Of a DNA stretch of 58,335 nucleotides, positions 33,533 to 42,271 are shown piece by piece. Location: positions 1-58,335 of the forward strand of contig JBJELP010000007.1 in the NCBI GenBank assembly GCA_051879215.1, written 5' to 3'. A model generated the notes under the pieces. The model was not told the origin of the DNA, made no database searches, and worked only from the letters and a program-made list of their open reading frames with translations. A program made the translations under genes and the position numbers. This DNA is from TWA4 sp051879215 (lineage in GTDB: Bacteria > Bacillota > Clostridia > Lachnospirales > Lachnospiraceae). Position 1 is the stretch's first letter. Each line of letters starts with the position of its first letter.

Positions 33533-34900
33533 ATGGTATTTCTGATTGAAAAAATGGGGTTGATGATTCACTGGTGGATAATTGGAGCACTTATATTGTT
33601 ATCGGCGGTTTTGTTCTGGAAATATTTTCTGCATCGCCTGAAACGATCCGGATGGCTGGAGTTTTTGTATTTGTTCCAGGCAGCAGCACTGGTACTTTCC
33701 TTTATTATGTTTCTGATCGGTATCTGTTCTCTGTTCCGGGAAATGGAATCTGAAAAAATTACCCAGTCATTTACTATGTGGGGGCATGGAGTTGCCGGAT
33801 TATATTTGGAGATTATATTGAAAACGACAGTTCCTTTCCTGTGGCTGTCCGGTATTATCCTGCATATTTTCAGAAAATGGAAGTGGAAAAAAAATGAACG
33901 GAAGCTGTATGATTTCAATGAAGTAATTGCCGATCCGGTTACTCAGGATATTTTCTCAGCTGTGGTACTGAAAAATGGACTCAGAAGGGAACCCATGCTG
34001 TTTCAGAATCAGGCTGTTCGTATTCCATTTCTGAAGGGGATCATTCATCCGGTTGTCATCATACCGGAAAAAGAGTTTTCCAATGAGGAAAAGACACTGA
34101 TTTTTGCACATGAATTGCATCATCTCAAAACGGGTGATTTACTGGTTCGATATTTTCTGGAACTGATTTTTTTGATTTTCTGGTTTATTCCTTTTGAAGA
34201 ATACTGGCTGGAGGAACTGATTGAAATACAGGAATCCCTGTGTGATATTTCTGTCTGCAATCTGTTTGGGGAATCCTTCAGCGCAGAAAGCTATTTTTCC
34301 ATGATACTGAATATTTCCTCAGGAACAGAAAAAATATCCGGAAAAAGGAATAGAGGTATACGGCTTCTGGAGGATATCGGCTATCTGGAAAAAAGAGTCA
34401 TGAATATGCTTGGACATCAGGAGCATAAACAAAACTGGTTATATCATATGGTTTCCTGTGCCATGATTGGTCTGGTTTTGTCCATGCTCATGTGTACAAG
34501 TATACTGGATTACAGTAAAATCTTTCACAGGAAAGGGAACGCGGTTGAAGTTGTCACAGAAAAAAAGGATAATGATTCTGCCGGGATGAAATCTTCATCA
34601 TCAACGGAAGCACAGTATCTGCTGCAATGGAATGATCCGGCGGAATACCGGCTGAAACCGGGCGAAATGGTGGCAAGTAATTCTTTTGTCGGAGAGGAAG
34701 CAGAAAATCTGATTATCTGTGCGGTGGGTGAACATAAAGATTACAGTATCTGTCTGGAATATGATAATGAAATAATGGAGATAGAGGCAGAAAATGATAC
34801 AACCAGTCTGAATCTGGAAATGGAAGAAAAAGAATATGTGCTCTCGTTTGTGAATACGGGAAAAGAGAATCTGAAGATTTTTCTTTACTGCAATTATTAA
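33533..34900 (+). CDS. BlaR1/M56-family membrane metallopeptidase (orphan sensor)
   Basis: 455 aa. Four membrane helices lie at about residues 15-35, 42-68, 85-115 and 300-325. The zinc motif HELHH (near 193) and the downstream Glu in EIQESLCD are the M56 peptidase signature; LRREPMLFQNQAVRIPFLKG before it is typical. The C-terminal 130 residues would be extracellular and do not look like the penicillin-binding sensor domain of BlaR1, so another signal is likely. BlaR1-type proteases cleave BlaI repressors; the only BlaI-like gene in view is at 12.7 kb. Start follows GAGAGGG. Confidence 0.85.
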   Translation: MVFLIEKMGLMIHWWIIGALILLSAVLFWKYFLHRLKRSGWLEFLYLFQAAALVLSFIMFLIGICSLFREMESEKITQSFTMWGHGVAGLYLEIILKTTVPFLWLSGIILHIFRKWKWKKNERKLYDFNEVIADPVTQDIFSAVVLKNGLRREPMLFQNQAVRIPFLKGIIHPVVIIPEKEFSNEEKTLIFAHELHHLKTGDLLVRYFLELIFLIFWFIPFEEYWLEELIEIQESLCDISVCNLFGESFSAESYFSMILNISSGTEKISGKRNRGIRLLEDIGYLEKRVMNMLGHQEHKQNWLYHMVSCAMIGLVLSMLMCTSILDYSKIFHRKGNAVEVVTEKKDNDSAGMKSSSSTEAQYLLQWNDPAEYRLKPGEMVASNSFVGEEAENLIICAVGEHKDYSICLEYDNEIMEIEAENDTTSLNLEMEEKEYVLSFVNTGKENLKIFLYCNY

Positions 34901-34962
34901 ACCACGCAGTGTTTTCGAGGCTGGCTCTGAACTTTCCTGCCTGTAAGCACGCTCCATCTGTA

Positions 34963-34991
34963 TTGACATTATCGGATGCCTTTGATATACT
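34963..34991 (+). promoter_or_regulatory. Promoter of the SCIFF operon
   Basis: TTGACA, 17-bp spacer, TATACT, about 40 bp before the precursor start codon. Confidence 0.8.
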
Positions 34992-35038
34992 TTGTTTAAT
35001 TGTGGGAAAAACCGCATCTATTATCAGGAGGTTGAATT

Positions 35039-35182
35039 ATGAAACATATTAAAACATTAACCGGCAGCAGCTTAAAGAATACCATGAAAAAAGGTGGATG
35101 CAAGGAATGTCAGACATCCTGCCAGTCCGCTTGCAAGACTTCTTGTACAGTTGGTAATCAGAGCTGCGAAAACAATAAATAG
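35039..35182 (+). CDS. scfA: SCIFF ranthipeptide precursor
   Basis: 47 aa, not a long ORF but unmistakable. It begins MKHIKTLTGSSLKNTMKKGG and has six Cys at 21, 24, 28, 32, 36 and 43 (CKECQTSCQSACKTSCTVG), the six-cysteines-in-forty-five pattern. In SCIFF peptides a radical SAM enzyme forms a thioether between a Cys and the gamma carbon of a Thr; Cys32 and Thr37 are present at the positions I recall for the Clostridium thermocellum peptide. AGGAGG ribosome site upstream. The maturase gene follows after a hairpin. Confidence 0.96.
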   Translation: MKHIKTLTGSSLKNTMKKGGCKECQTSCQSACKTSCTVGNQSCENNK

Positions 35183-35252
35183 TATTTTCAGACAGATCGG
35201 AGAAGTGTTTATTTATAATTTATAATTGAACTTCTCGACTGTTACGTAAATC

Positions 35253-35291
35253 GCAGGGACACCTGAGACAACGGGTGTCCCTGCAACTTTT
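35253..35291 (+). terminator. Terminator or attenuator between SCIFF precursor and maturase
   Basis: GCAGGGACACC and GGGTGTCCCTGC form an 11-bp stem with a 9-nt loop, followed by AACTTTTG. Partial read-through would give much more precursor than maturase message. Confidence 0.72.
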
Positions 35292-35350
35292 GTATTCATT
35301 TAAACCAGGTATAGAAAGGGAATGTAACTGTTTTACAGTTGTGTACTAGT

Positions 35351-36718
35351 ATGATTCATCAGTATAAAAATAATGGATATAATATTGTGCTGGATGTATG
35401 CAGCGGTTCTGTACATGTGGTGGATGACATTACCTATGATGCCATCGGTCTTTACGAAAACCATGATCGGGAAGAGGTACTGACATCTCTGCAGAAGACA
35501 TATCCGGATACATCCGTCGATGAACTTTCAGAGGTTCTTCAGGAAATCGATGAATTGAAGGAGCAGGGCCTTCTGTATGCAGAAGATATATATAAAGACT
35601 ACGTGATCGATGTGAAGAATCGTACAACGATCGTGAAGGCACTCTGCCTCCATGTTGCCCATGACTGCAATCTGGCCTGCCGTTACTGTTTCGCAGGTGA
35701 AGGTGAATATCATGGTGATCGTGGTCTGATGAGCTTTGAGGTTGGAAAAAAGGCTCTGGATTATCTGCTGCAGAATTCCGGAAGCCGCAGAAATCTGGAA
35801 GTGGATTTCTTTGGAGGCGAGCCGCTCCTGAACTGGAAGGTTGTGAAGGAGCTGGTTGCTTACGGCAGAAGCAAAGAAGCGGAATATAACAAAAAGTTCC
35901 GCTTTACGCTGACCACCAACGGTGTACTGCTCAATGATGATGTGATCGAATTCTGTAATAAGGAAATGTCTAATGTTGTCCTGAGTCTGGACGGAAGAAA
36001 GGAAGTCAATGATAAGATGCGTCCTTTCCCCAAAGGAGCAGGCAGCTATGATATTATTGTTCCGAAATTCCAGAATTTTGTAAATAAACGCGGAGATAAG
36101 GATTATTTTGTAAGAGGAACATTCACAAGAAATAATCTTGATTTTTCAAAGGATCTGCTGGAATATGCAGATCTTGGATTTGAAAAGATGTCCATTGAGC
36201 CGGTGGTTGCACCTCCTGAAGCGGATTATTCCATTCGTGAAGAGGATATTCCGCAGATTCTTGCAGAGTATGACCATCTGGCACAGGAATTTATCCGCAG
36301 AAAGAAAGCAGGTAAAGGTTTTACCTTCTTCCATTTTATGATCGACCTGAATCAGGGTCCCTGTGTGGCCAAAAGACTTTCCGGCTGCGGTGCCGGCACC
36401 GAATATCTGGCCGTAACACCGACCGGCGAGTTTTATCCCTGCCATCAGTTTGTGGGTCTGCCGGAGTTTTTACTTGGCAATGTGGATGAAGGAATCACCA
36501 ATACAGAAGTTCAGAAAGAATTTAAACAGTGCAATGTATATGCCAAGGACAAGTGCAGGGACTGTTTTGCCAGATTTTACTGCAGCGGCGGCTGTGCAGC
36601 CAATGCATATCAGTTCCATGGAAAGATTACCGAGGCATATGAAATCGGATGTGAGATGCAGAAGAAGCGTATTGAATGTGCCATTATGATTCAGGCTGCA
36701 CTGGCAGACGAAGAGTAA
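35351..36718 (+). CDS. scfB: SCIFF radical-SAM maturase (thioether-forming)
   Basis: 455 aa. N-terminal peptide-recognition (RRE-like) region, MIHQYKNNGYNIVLDV, as in family members. Radical SAM motif CNLACRYCF near residues 107-115 with FFGGEPLLNW and LTTNG. The C-terminal SPASM region binds two auxiliary clusters: CVAKRLSGCGAG, YPCHQF, and CRDCFARFYCSGGC. It installs Cys-Thr thioether bridges in the SCIFF peptide. ATG 35351 matches the family start; an in-frame TTG 12 bases upstream is less likely. The ribosome site is weak (GAAAGGGA about 25 bases away). Confidence 0.96.
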   Translation: MIHQYKNNGYNIVLDVCSGSVHVVDDITYDAIGLYENHDREEVLTSLQKTYPDTSVDELSEVLQEIDELKEQGLLYAEDIYKDYVIDVKNRTTIVKALCLHVAHDCNLACRYCFAGEGEYHGDRGLMSFEVGKKALDYLLQNSGSRRNLEVDFFGGEPLLNWKVVKELVAYGRSKEAEYNKKFRFTLTTNGVLLNDDVIEFCNKEMSNVVLSLDGRKEVNDKMRPFPKGAGSYDIIVPKFQNFVNKRGDKDYFVRGTFTRNNLDFSKDLLEYADLGFEKMSIEPVVAPPEADYSIREEDIPQILAEYDHLAQEFIRRKKAGKGFTFFHFMIDLNQGPCVAKRLSGCGAGTEYLAVTPTGEFYPCHQFVGLPEFLLGNVDEGITNTEVQKEFKQCNVYAKDKCRDCFARFYCSGGCAANAYQFHGKITEAYEIGCEMQKKRIECAIMIQAALADEE

Positions 36719-36735
36719 GAAAAGAGGAACAGAAA

Positions 36736-38913
36736 ATGAGCAAAAACGGAAAGAAGAATACAGGTGCGTCCAAAGGGTTCCTGCGTCTGCTTACCGCAGC
36801 GCTGGCACTTGCCTTTCTGGTATATGTGGCAGTGGTTGGACTTGGTTTTGAACAGTCCGGCAGCGCTTCCGATATTAAACTTGGACTTGACCTGGCCGGC
36901 GGTGTAAGTATTACTTACCAGACGGTGGATGAAAATCCCTCAGCTACCGATATGGCAGACACCATTTACAAGCTGCAGCTGAGAGCACAGACCTACAGCA
37001 ACGAAGCTGAGGTTTATCAGGAGGGTACCAATCGTATCAACGTGGATATTCCCGATGTAACAGATGCCAATGAAATTCTGGAAGATCTGGGTAAACCCGG
37101 TTCTCTGAATTTCCTGGATCCCGACGGCAATGTGGTTCTGACCGGTGCCGATGTGGCAGGAGCCGATGCCGGTATCGTTGATTTAAAGGGAAACGGCAGC
37201 AAGGATTATGTTGTTAATCTGGTGTTCAATGATGATGCGGCAAAGAAATTTGCAGAACTGACAGAAGCCAATGTGGGCAAAACTATTTCTATCGAGTATG
37301 ATGGGGAGATTGTAAGCGCTCCGAGTGTAAAGGAAGCCATTACCGGCGGCAAATGTTATATTGAAGGCCAGAAGGATTATGAAGAGGCAGAAAAGCTGGC
37401 TTCCACCATCCGTATCGGTTCCCTGAAACTGGAATTGAATGAAATCCGTTCCAATGTGGTGGGTGCAAAGCTGGGTTCCGATGCCATTGAATCCGGTCTG
37501 AAAGCCGGTGCAGTGGGTCTTGTGCTGGTTATGATCTTCATGATTGTTGTCTATCTGGTTCCCGGTCTGGCAGCATCCATTGCCCTGATGATTTATCTGG
37601 CATTGATGGTATGTCTGTTAAGTGCATTTAAGATTACACTGACTCTGCCGGGTATTGCCGGTATCGTACTGACCATCGGTATGGCGGTGGATGCCAATGT
37701 TATTATCTTCTCCCGTATGCGTGAAGAACTGGCAGCAGGCAAGTCTGTACGGATTGCCAGAAAAGAAGGCTTTAACAAAGCCCTTTCCGCTATTCTGGAT
37801 GGTAATGTTACCACACTGATCGCTGCACTGGTTCTGTATCTGATGGGCAGCGGTACCGTAAAAGGTTTTGCCACCACTCTTGCCCTGGGTACTGTGTTAT
37901 CCATGTTTACAGCACTGGTTGTCACCAGATTTATTCTGACCGGTTTCTATGAAATCGGTGTGAAGGATGCAAAATTCTATGGAAAGAAAGCGGCCATCCG
38001 TGTTCCTTCCAATATCAATTTTATCGGGCTGAAAAAGCCGGTATTTGCCATTGCAGCAGTGATTATTCTGCTGGGCTTTGGTTCCATGGTATTCCATGGA
38101 CCGGTAAAAGGCGGCAATATTCTGAATTACAGTCTGGAATTCCTGGGCGGTACTTCCACTTCTGTAAAATTCAATGAAAATATGGATATGGATACGCTGA
38201 ACAAAGATGTGGTTCCGATGATTTCCGAAGTAACCGGAGACAATGACATTCAGGTTCAGACCGTAACCGGTTCCAATGAAGTTATTTTCAAAACCAGAAC
38301 ACTGAACACCGAGGAACGTCAGACTCTGGAAGATAAACTGATTGAAACATACAGCATTGATAAAGAGGCAATCAAAGAAGAAAGTATTTCCGCTGTGGTC
38401 AGCAAGGAAATGAAACAGGATGCAATTTCTGCCGTTCTGCTGGCAACGGTTCTGATGCTTCTGTACATCTGGTTCCGTTTCAAGGATCTTCGTATTGCAG
38501 GCAGTACCATCCTTGCTCTGATCCACGACGTACTGGTAACGCTGACCTGCTATGCAGTGTTCCGCTGGACCGTAGGCAATACATTCATTGCATGTATGCT
38601 GACGGTAGTCGGTTACTCTGTCAACGACACCATCGTTGTATTTGACCGTATCCGTGAAAATATGAAGAATAAGGCACGTAAGGAAGAGATCTCCGACGTG
38701 ATCAACCGCAGTATGTCACAGGTACTGTCCAGATGTATGAGTACATCCATTACCACCGGTATCATGGTGCTGGTACTGCTGATCTTTGGTGTGGCTTCCA
38801 TTCGTGAATTTGCACTGCCTCTGCTGATGGGTGTTATTGCAGGTACCTTCTCATCTGTATTCCTGGCAGGTAACTTCTGGCATACCATGAAGTCTGCACA
38901 GAAAGAGAAGTAG
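36736..38913 (+). CDS. secDF: SecD-SecF fusion protein
   Basis: 725 aa. Both halves are present in one chain, each with membrane helices around a large extracytoplasmic loop: SecD part with LGLDLAGGVSITYQ and GIVLTIGMAVDANVIIFSRM, SecF part with YSLEFLGGTSTSVKF and YSVNDTIVVFDRIREN. It uses the proton gradient to finish Sec-dependent export. AGAGGAAC ribosome site; an upstream in-frame ATG inside scfB was rejected. SCIFF genes next to secDF are common in Clostridia, which suggests linkage to export or simply an old gene order. Confidence 0.95.
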   Translation: MSKNGKKNTGASKGFLRLLTAALALAFLVYVAVVGLGFEQSGSASDIKLGLDLAGGVSITYQTVDENPSATDMADTIYKLQLRAQTYSNEAEVYQEGTNRINVDIPDVTDANEILEDLGKPGSLNFLDPDGNVVLTGADVAGADAGIVDLKGNGSKDYVVNLVFNDDAAKKFAELTEANVGKTISIEYDGEIVSAPSVKEAITGGKCYIEGQKDYEEAEKLASTIRIGSLKLELNEIRSNVVGAKLGSDAIESGLKAGAVGLVLVMIFMIVVYLVPGLAASIALMIYLALMVCLLSAFKITLTLPGIAGIVLTIGMAVDANVIIFSRMREELAAGKSVRIARKEGFNKALSAILDGNVTTLIAALVLYLMGSGTVKGFATTLALGTVLSMFTALVVTRFILTGFYEIGVKDAKFYGKKAAIRVPSNINFIGLKKPVFAIAAVIILLGFGSMVFHGPVKGGNILNYSLEFLGGTSTSVKFNENMDMDTLNKDVVPMISEVTGDNDIQVQTVTGSNEVIFKTRTLNTEERQTLEDKLIETYSIDKEAIKEESISAVVSKEMKQDAISAVLLATVLMLLYIWFRFKDLRIAGSTILALIHDVLVTLTCYAVFRWTVGNTFIACMLTVVGYSVNDTIVVFDRIRENMKNKARKEEISDVINRSMSQVLSRCMSTSITTGIMVLVLLIFGVASIREFALPLLMGVIAGTFSSVFLAGNFWHTMKSAQKEK

Positions 38914-38948
38914 TAGTTACCCGGAAATCCGGAAAAGGGAAATCATTT

Positions 38949-40079
38949 ATGTATAAGATTATGAATAAATGCGGACGTGCCAAACGGGCAGAGTTTCAGA
39001 CCGTGCATGGAACCATCCAGACCCCTGTGTTTATGAATGTGGGAACTGCAGCTGCCATTAAAGGTGCAGTTTCCACAGAAGATCTGGAACGGATCGGCAC
39101 ACAGGTGGAGCTGTCCAATACCTACCATCTGCATGTCAGACCCGGTGACAAGGTTGTAAAGCAGATGGGCGGTATCCATAAGTTTATGGTATGGGATAAA
39201 CCGGTTCTTACCGACTCCGGTGGATTCCAGGTATTTTCTCTGGCAGGTCTGCGCAAGATCAAAGAAGAAGGAGTTCATTTCCATTCCCATGTGGATGGCG
39301 CCAAGATCTTCATGGGTCCGGAAGAAAGCATGCAGATTCAGTCCAATCTGGCATCCACCATTGCCATGGCCTTTGATGAATGCGTGCCCAATCCTTCCAC
39401 AAGAGAATACACAGAGAAATCCGTGGACCGTACCACCAGATGGCTTGCCCGCTGCAAAGCAGAGATGGCAAGACTGAACAGTCTTCCGGATACCATCAAT
39501 CCCAATCAGCTTCTGTTCGGTATCAATCAGGGAAGTACCTATGATGATATTCGTATCCGCCATGCGCAGGAGATTTCCGAGATGGATCTGGATGGATATG
39601 CAATAGGCGGTCTGGCAGTGGGGGAATCCCATGAGGAAATGTACCATATTCTGGACTGTACCGTACCGTATCTGCCGGAAAACAAACCCACCTATCTGAT
39701 GGGGGTCGGCACACCGGCCAATATTCTGGAAGCAGTTGACAGAGGTGTGGATTTCTTTGACTGTGTATATCCCAGCCGAAACGGAAGACACGGTCATGTG
39801 TATACGAAACATGGCAAGCTGAATCTGTTTAATGCAAAGTATGAAACGGATCCCAGACCCATTGAAGAGGGCTGCGGATGCCCGGCATGTACCCGTTACA
39901 GCAGGGCATATATCCGACATTTGCTGAAAGCAAAAGAAATGTTGGGAATGCGTCTTGCAGTTTTACACAATTTGTATTATTATAATCATTTAATGGAGGA
40001 TATTCGTCTGGCCATTGAAGAAGACCGATATGCTTCATTTAAAGAAGAAGCTTTATACCAGCTTACACAGGGACAGTAA
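38949..40079 (+). CDS. tgt: tRNA-guanine transglycosylase Tgt
   Basis: 376 aa. Exchanges G34 of GUN-anticodon tRNAs for preQ1 in queuosine synthesis. Catalytic Asp in TDSGGFQVFSLA (near 90), second Asp in DFFDCVYPSRNGRHG, and zinc ligands CGCPACTRYSRAYIRHL plus His in LHNLYYYNHLM. Full length for the family. Part of the secDF-tgt-yajC row. Confidence 0.97.
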   Translation: MYKIMNKCGRAKRAEFQTVHGTIQTPVFMNVGTAAAIKGAVSTEDLERIGTQVELSNTYHLHVRPGDKVVKQMGGIHKFMVWDKPVLTDSGGFQVFSLAGLRKIKEEGVHFHSHVDGAKIFMGPEESMQIQSNLASTIAMAFDECVPNPSTREYTEKSVDRTTRWLARCKAEMARLNSLPDTINPNQLLFGINQGSTYDDIRIRHAQEISEMDLDGYAIGGLAVGESHEEMYHILDCTVPYLPENKPTYLMGVGTPANILEAVDRGVDFFDCVYPSRNGRHGHVYTKHGKLNLFNAKYETDPRPIEEGCGCPACTRYSRAYIRHLLKAKEMLGMRLAVLHNLYYYNHLMEDIRLAIEEDRYASFKEEALYQLTQGQ

Positions 40080-40109
40080 TCCTGATTTTGCAGGAAGGGA
40101 GGTAAGAAT

Positions 40110-40376
40110 ATGGAAGCATGGATTTGGATTGTATATATTGTTGCTCTGTTCGCTATTATGTATTTTATCAGCATCCGTCCCCAGAAGAAGGAGCAGAAGA
40201 GACATGAAGCTTTGATGGCAAGTCTGGAGGCTGGCGATAGTGTATGTACTACAGCAGGATTTTACGGTGTTGTTATCGGCATCGAAGAAGATATGGTTAT
40301 CGTTGAATTCGGCAGCAACAAAAACTGCAGAATTCCCATGAAAAAATCATCTATCATCGAAGTGGAAAAAGCCTGA
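40110..40376 (+). CDS. yajC: Preprotein translocase subunit YajC
   Basis: 88 aa. One N-terminal membrane helix (IWIVYIVALFAIMYFISIRP), the family motif RPQKKEQKRHE and a small beta domain (SVCTTAGFYGVVIGIEEDMV). Works with SecDF. Good GGGAGG site upstream. Confidence 0.93.
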   Translation: MEAWIWIVYIVALFAIMYFISIRPQKKEQKRHEALMASLEAGDSVCTTAGFYGVVIGIEEDMVIVEFGSNKNCRIPMKKSSIIEVEKA

Positions 40377-40431
40377 TCGGTGAGAAATCCCAAAATTAAA
40401 TATGGAAAATCAGGCTGATCGAAGATGATTG

Positions 40432-40468
40432 CCCCGAGGGTGTGTTTTGTGCGCCCCCGGGGTTTTTG
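40432..40468 (+). terminator. Terminator between yajC and gatC
   Basis: CCCCG-A-GGGTG pairs with CGCCC-C-CGGGG, followed by TTTTTGTTT. Only about 10 bases separate it from the gatC ribosome site, so gatC must depend on read-through or on an upstream promoter subject to attenuation. Confidence 0.82.
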
Positions 40469-40488
40469 TTTAAGAGGAGGGAAAGACT

Positions 40489-40782
40489 ATGGCAAATGTA
40501 ATTTCAGATGAAACCATCGAGTATGTCGGCATTCTGTCCAAACTGGAGTTATCCCCGGAAGAAAAAGAACGGGCCAAAAAGGATATGGAAGATATGCTGA
40601 ATTATATCGATAAACTGAACGAACTGGATACATCCGGGGTGGAACCCATGTCCCATGTTTTTTCAGTTCAGAATGTATTCCGTGAAGATGTGGTCACCAA
40701 TCAGGATGACCGTGAAAACATTCTGGCCAATGCACCGTCGGAACAGGATGGAGCATTTACCGTACCGAGAACATTTGATTAG
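40489..40782 (+). CDS. gatC: Asp/Glu-tRNA amidotransferase subunit C
   Basis: 97 aa. Typical GatC sequence: ISDETIEYVGILSKLELSPEE, a central helix, MSHVFSVQNVFREDVV, and NAPSEQDGAFTVPRTF near the end. It clamps GatA and GatB together. AGAGGAGGG ribosome site. First of gatCAB. Confidence 0.96.
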   Translation: MANVISDETIEYVGILSKLELSPEEKERAKKDMEDMLNYIDKLNELDTSGVEPMSHVFSVQNVFREDVVTNQDDRENILANAPSEQDGAFTVPRTFD

Positions 40783-40794
40783 GAGGCAGCAGAT

Positions 40795-42270
40795 ATGAGT
40801 TTAATGGAATTGACAGCTGTACAGCTGGGACAAAAGATACAGTCCGGTGAAGTGTCTGCTGTGGAGGCAGTGAAAGAATCGCTGGAACGGACAAAGGTTC
40901 TTGAAGGTAAGATTCACGCATTTGTAAATCTGGATGAGGAAAATGCGCTGAAAAAAGCAGAGTTGATACAGAATGATATTCAGTCGGGAAAGCTGATCGG
41001 TCCCCTTGCAGGCGTACCCATGGCAATTAAGGACAATATGTGCACAAAAGGGGTGCTTACCACCTGCAGTTCCCGTATTCTGGGAAATTTCAGACCCACC
41101 TATACGGCGGAAGCAGTATTGAATCTGGAAAAAGCCGGTGCGATTATGACCGGAAAAGCCAACATGGATGAGTTTGCCATGGGTTCCACCACAGAAACTT
41201 CCGCATTTGGAGAGACGGCAAACCCCTGGAATACAGAACATGTGCCGGGCGGTTCCTCCGGCGGCTCCTGTGCGGCGGTGGCAGCGGAGGAAGTATCCTT
41301 TGCGCTGGGATCTGACACAGGCGGTTCTATCCGACAGCCCAGTTCCTTCTGCGGCGTCACCGGTATCAAACCCACATATGGTACCGTATCCCGTTATGGT
41401 CTGATTGCCTATGGTTCTTCTCTGGATCAGATTGGTCCCATTGCAAAGGATGTGACAGATTGTGCCGTGATCCTGGATGCCATTTCTTCCCATGATCCCA
41501 AAGACAGTACCAGTGTCAGAAGAGAATCCTATGATTTTACATCCGCTCTGGTGGATGATGTGAAGGGACTGAAAATCGGTATTCCTTCCGATTTCTTTGG
41601 TGCAGGCCTGAATGAAGACGTGAAAAAGGCAGTGCTCCATGTGGCAGAAGTATTAAAATCCAAGGGTGCAGAGGTGGAACTGTTCGATTTTAAACTGGTT
41701 ACGGATTATGCCATTCCGGCATATTATGTCATTGCCTGTGCGGAAGCAAGCTCCAATCTGTCCCGATTTGACGGAATCAAATACGGCTATCGTACCGAGG
41801 ATTTTACGGATCTTCACAATATGTATAAAAAGACACGTTCCGAAGGATTTGGTCCTGAAGTAAAGCGCCGTATTATGTTGGGATCTTTTGTACTGAGCTC
41901 CGGATATTATGATGCATATTATCTGAAGGCATTGCGTACCAAAGCCATGATCAAACAGGAATACGACAAGGCATTTGCAAAATACGATGTGATTCTGGCA
42001 CCGGCAGCTCCCACGACAGCACCGAAAATGGGAGAAAGCCTCAGTGATCCCATTCAGATGTATCTCAGTGATATTTATACCATTTCCGTTAACCTGGCCG
42101 GTCTTCCGGGAATTACCGTGCCCTGCGGCATGGACCGCAATGGACTCCCCATCGGTGCACAGCTGATCGGAGACTGTTTCCGGGAAAACACAATTATCCG
42201 CGCTGCGTTTGCATTTGAGCAGTCCGGAGAATATCTGCACTGTGATCTGGCGAAGGGAGGTATCCGGTAA
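40795..42270 (+). CDS. gatA: Asp/Glu-tRNA amidotransferase subunit A
   Basis: 491 aa. Amidase-signature enzyme that releases ammonia from glutamine. The Ser-cisSer-Lys triad is in AIKDNM, GGSSGGSCAAV and SDTGGSIRQPSSFCG. Starts 12 bp after gatC with AGGAGGC upstream. It channels ammonia to GatB to make Gln-tRNA(Gln) (and Asn-tRNA(Asn) if needed). Confidence 0.97.
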   Translation: MSLMELTAVQLGQKIQSGEVSAVEAVKESLERTKVLEGKIHAFVNLDEENALKKAELIQNDIQSGKLIGPLAGVPMAIKDNMCTKGVLTTCSSRILGNFRPTYTAEAVLNLEKAGAIMTGKANMDEFAMGSTTETSAFGETANPWNTEHVPGGSSGGSCAAVAAEEVSFALGSDTGGSIRQPSSFCGVTGIKPTYGTVSRYGLIAYGSSLDQIGPIAKDVTDCAVILDAISSHDPKDSTSVRRESYDFTSALVDDVKGLKIGIPSDFFGAGLNEDVKKAVLHVAEVLKSKGAEVELFDFKLVTDYAIPAYYVIACAEASSNLSRFDGIKYGYRTEDFTDLHNMYKKTRSEGFGPEVKRRIMLGSFVLSSGYYDAYYLKALRTKAMIKQEYDKAFAKYDVILAPAAPTTAPKMGESLSDPIQMYLSDIYTISVNLAGLPGITVPCGMDRNGLPIGAQLIGDCFRENTIIRAAFAFEQSGEYLHCDLAKGGIR

Positions 42271-42271
42271 G

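Noticed and set aside
38943..39920. 325-codon open frame on the minus strand
   Set aside because: Antisense to tgt, which is certain.
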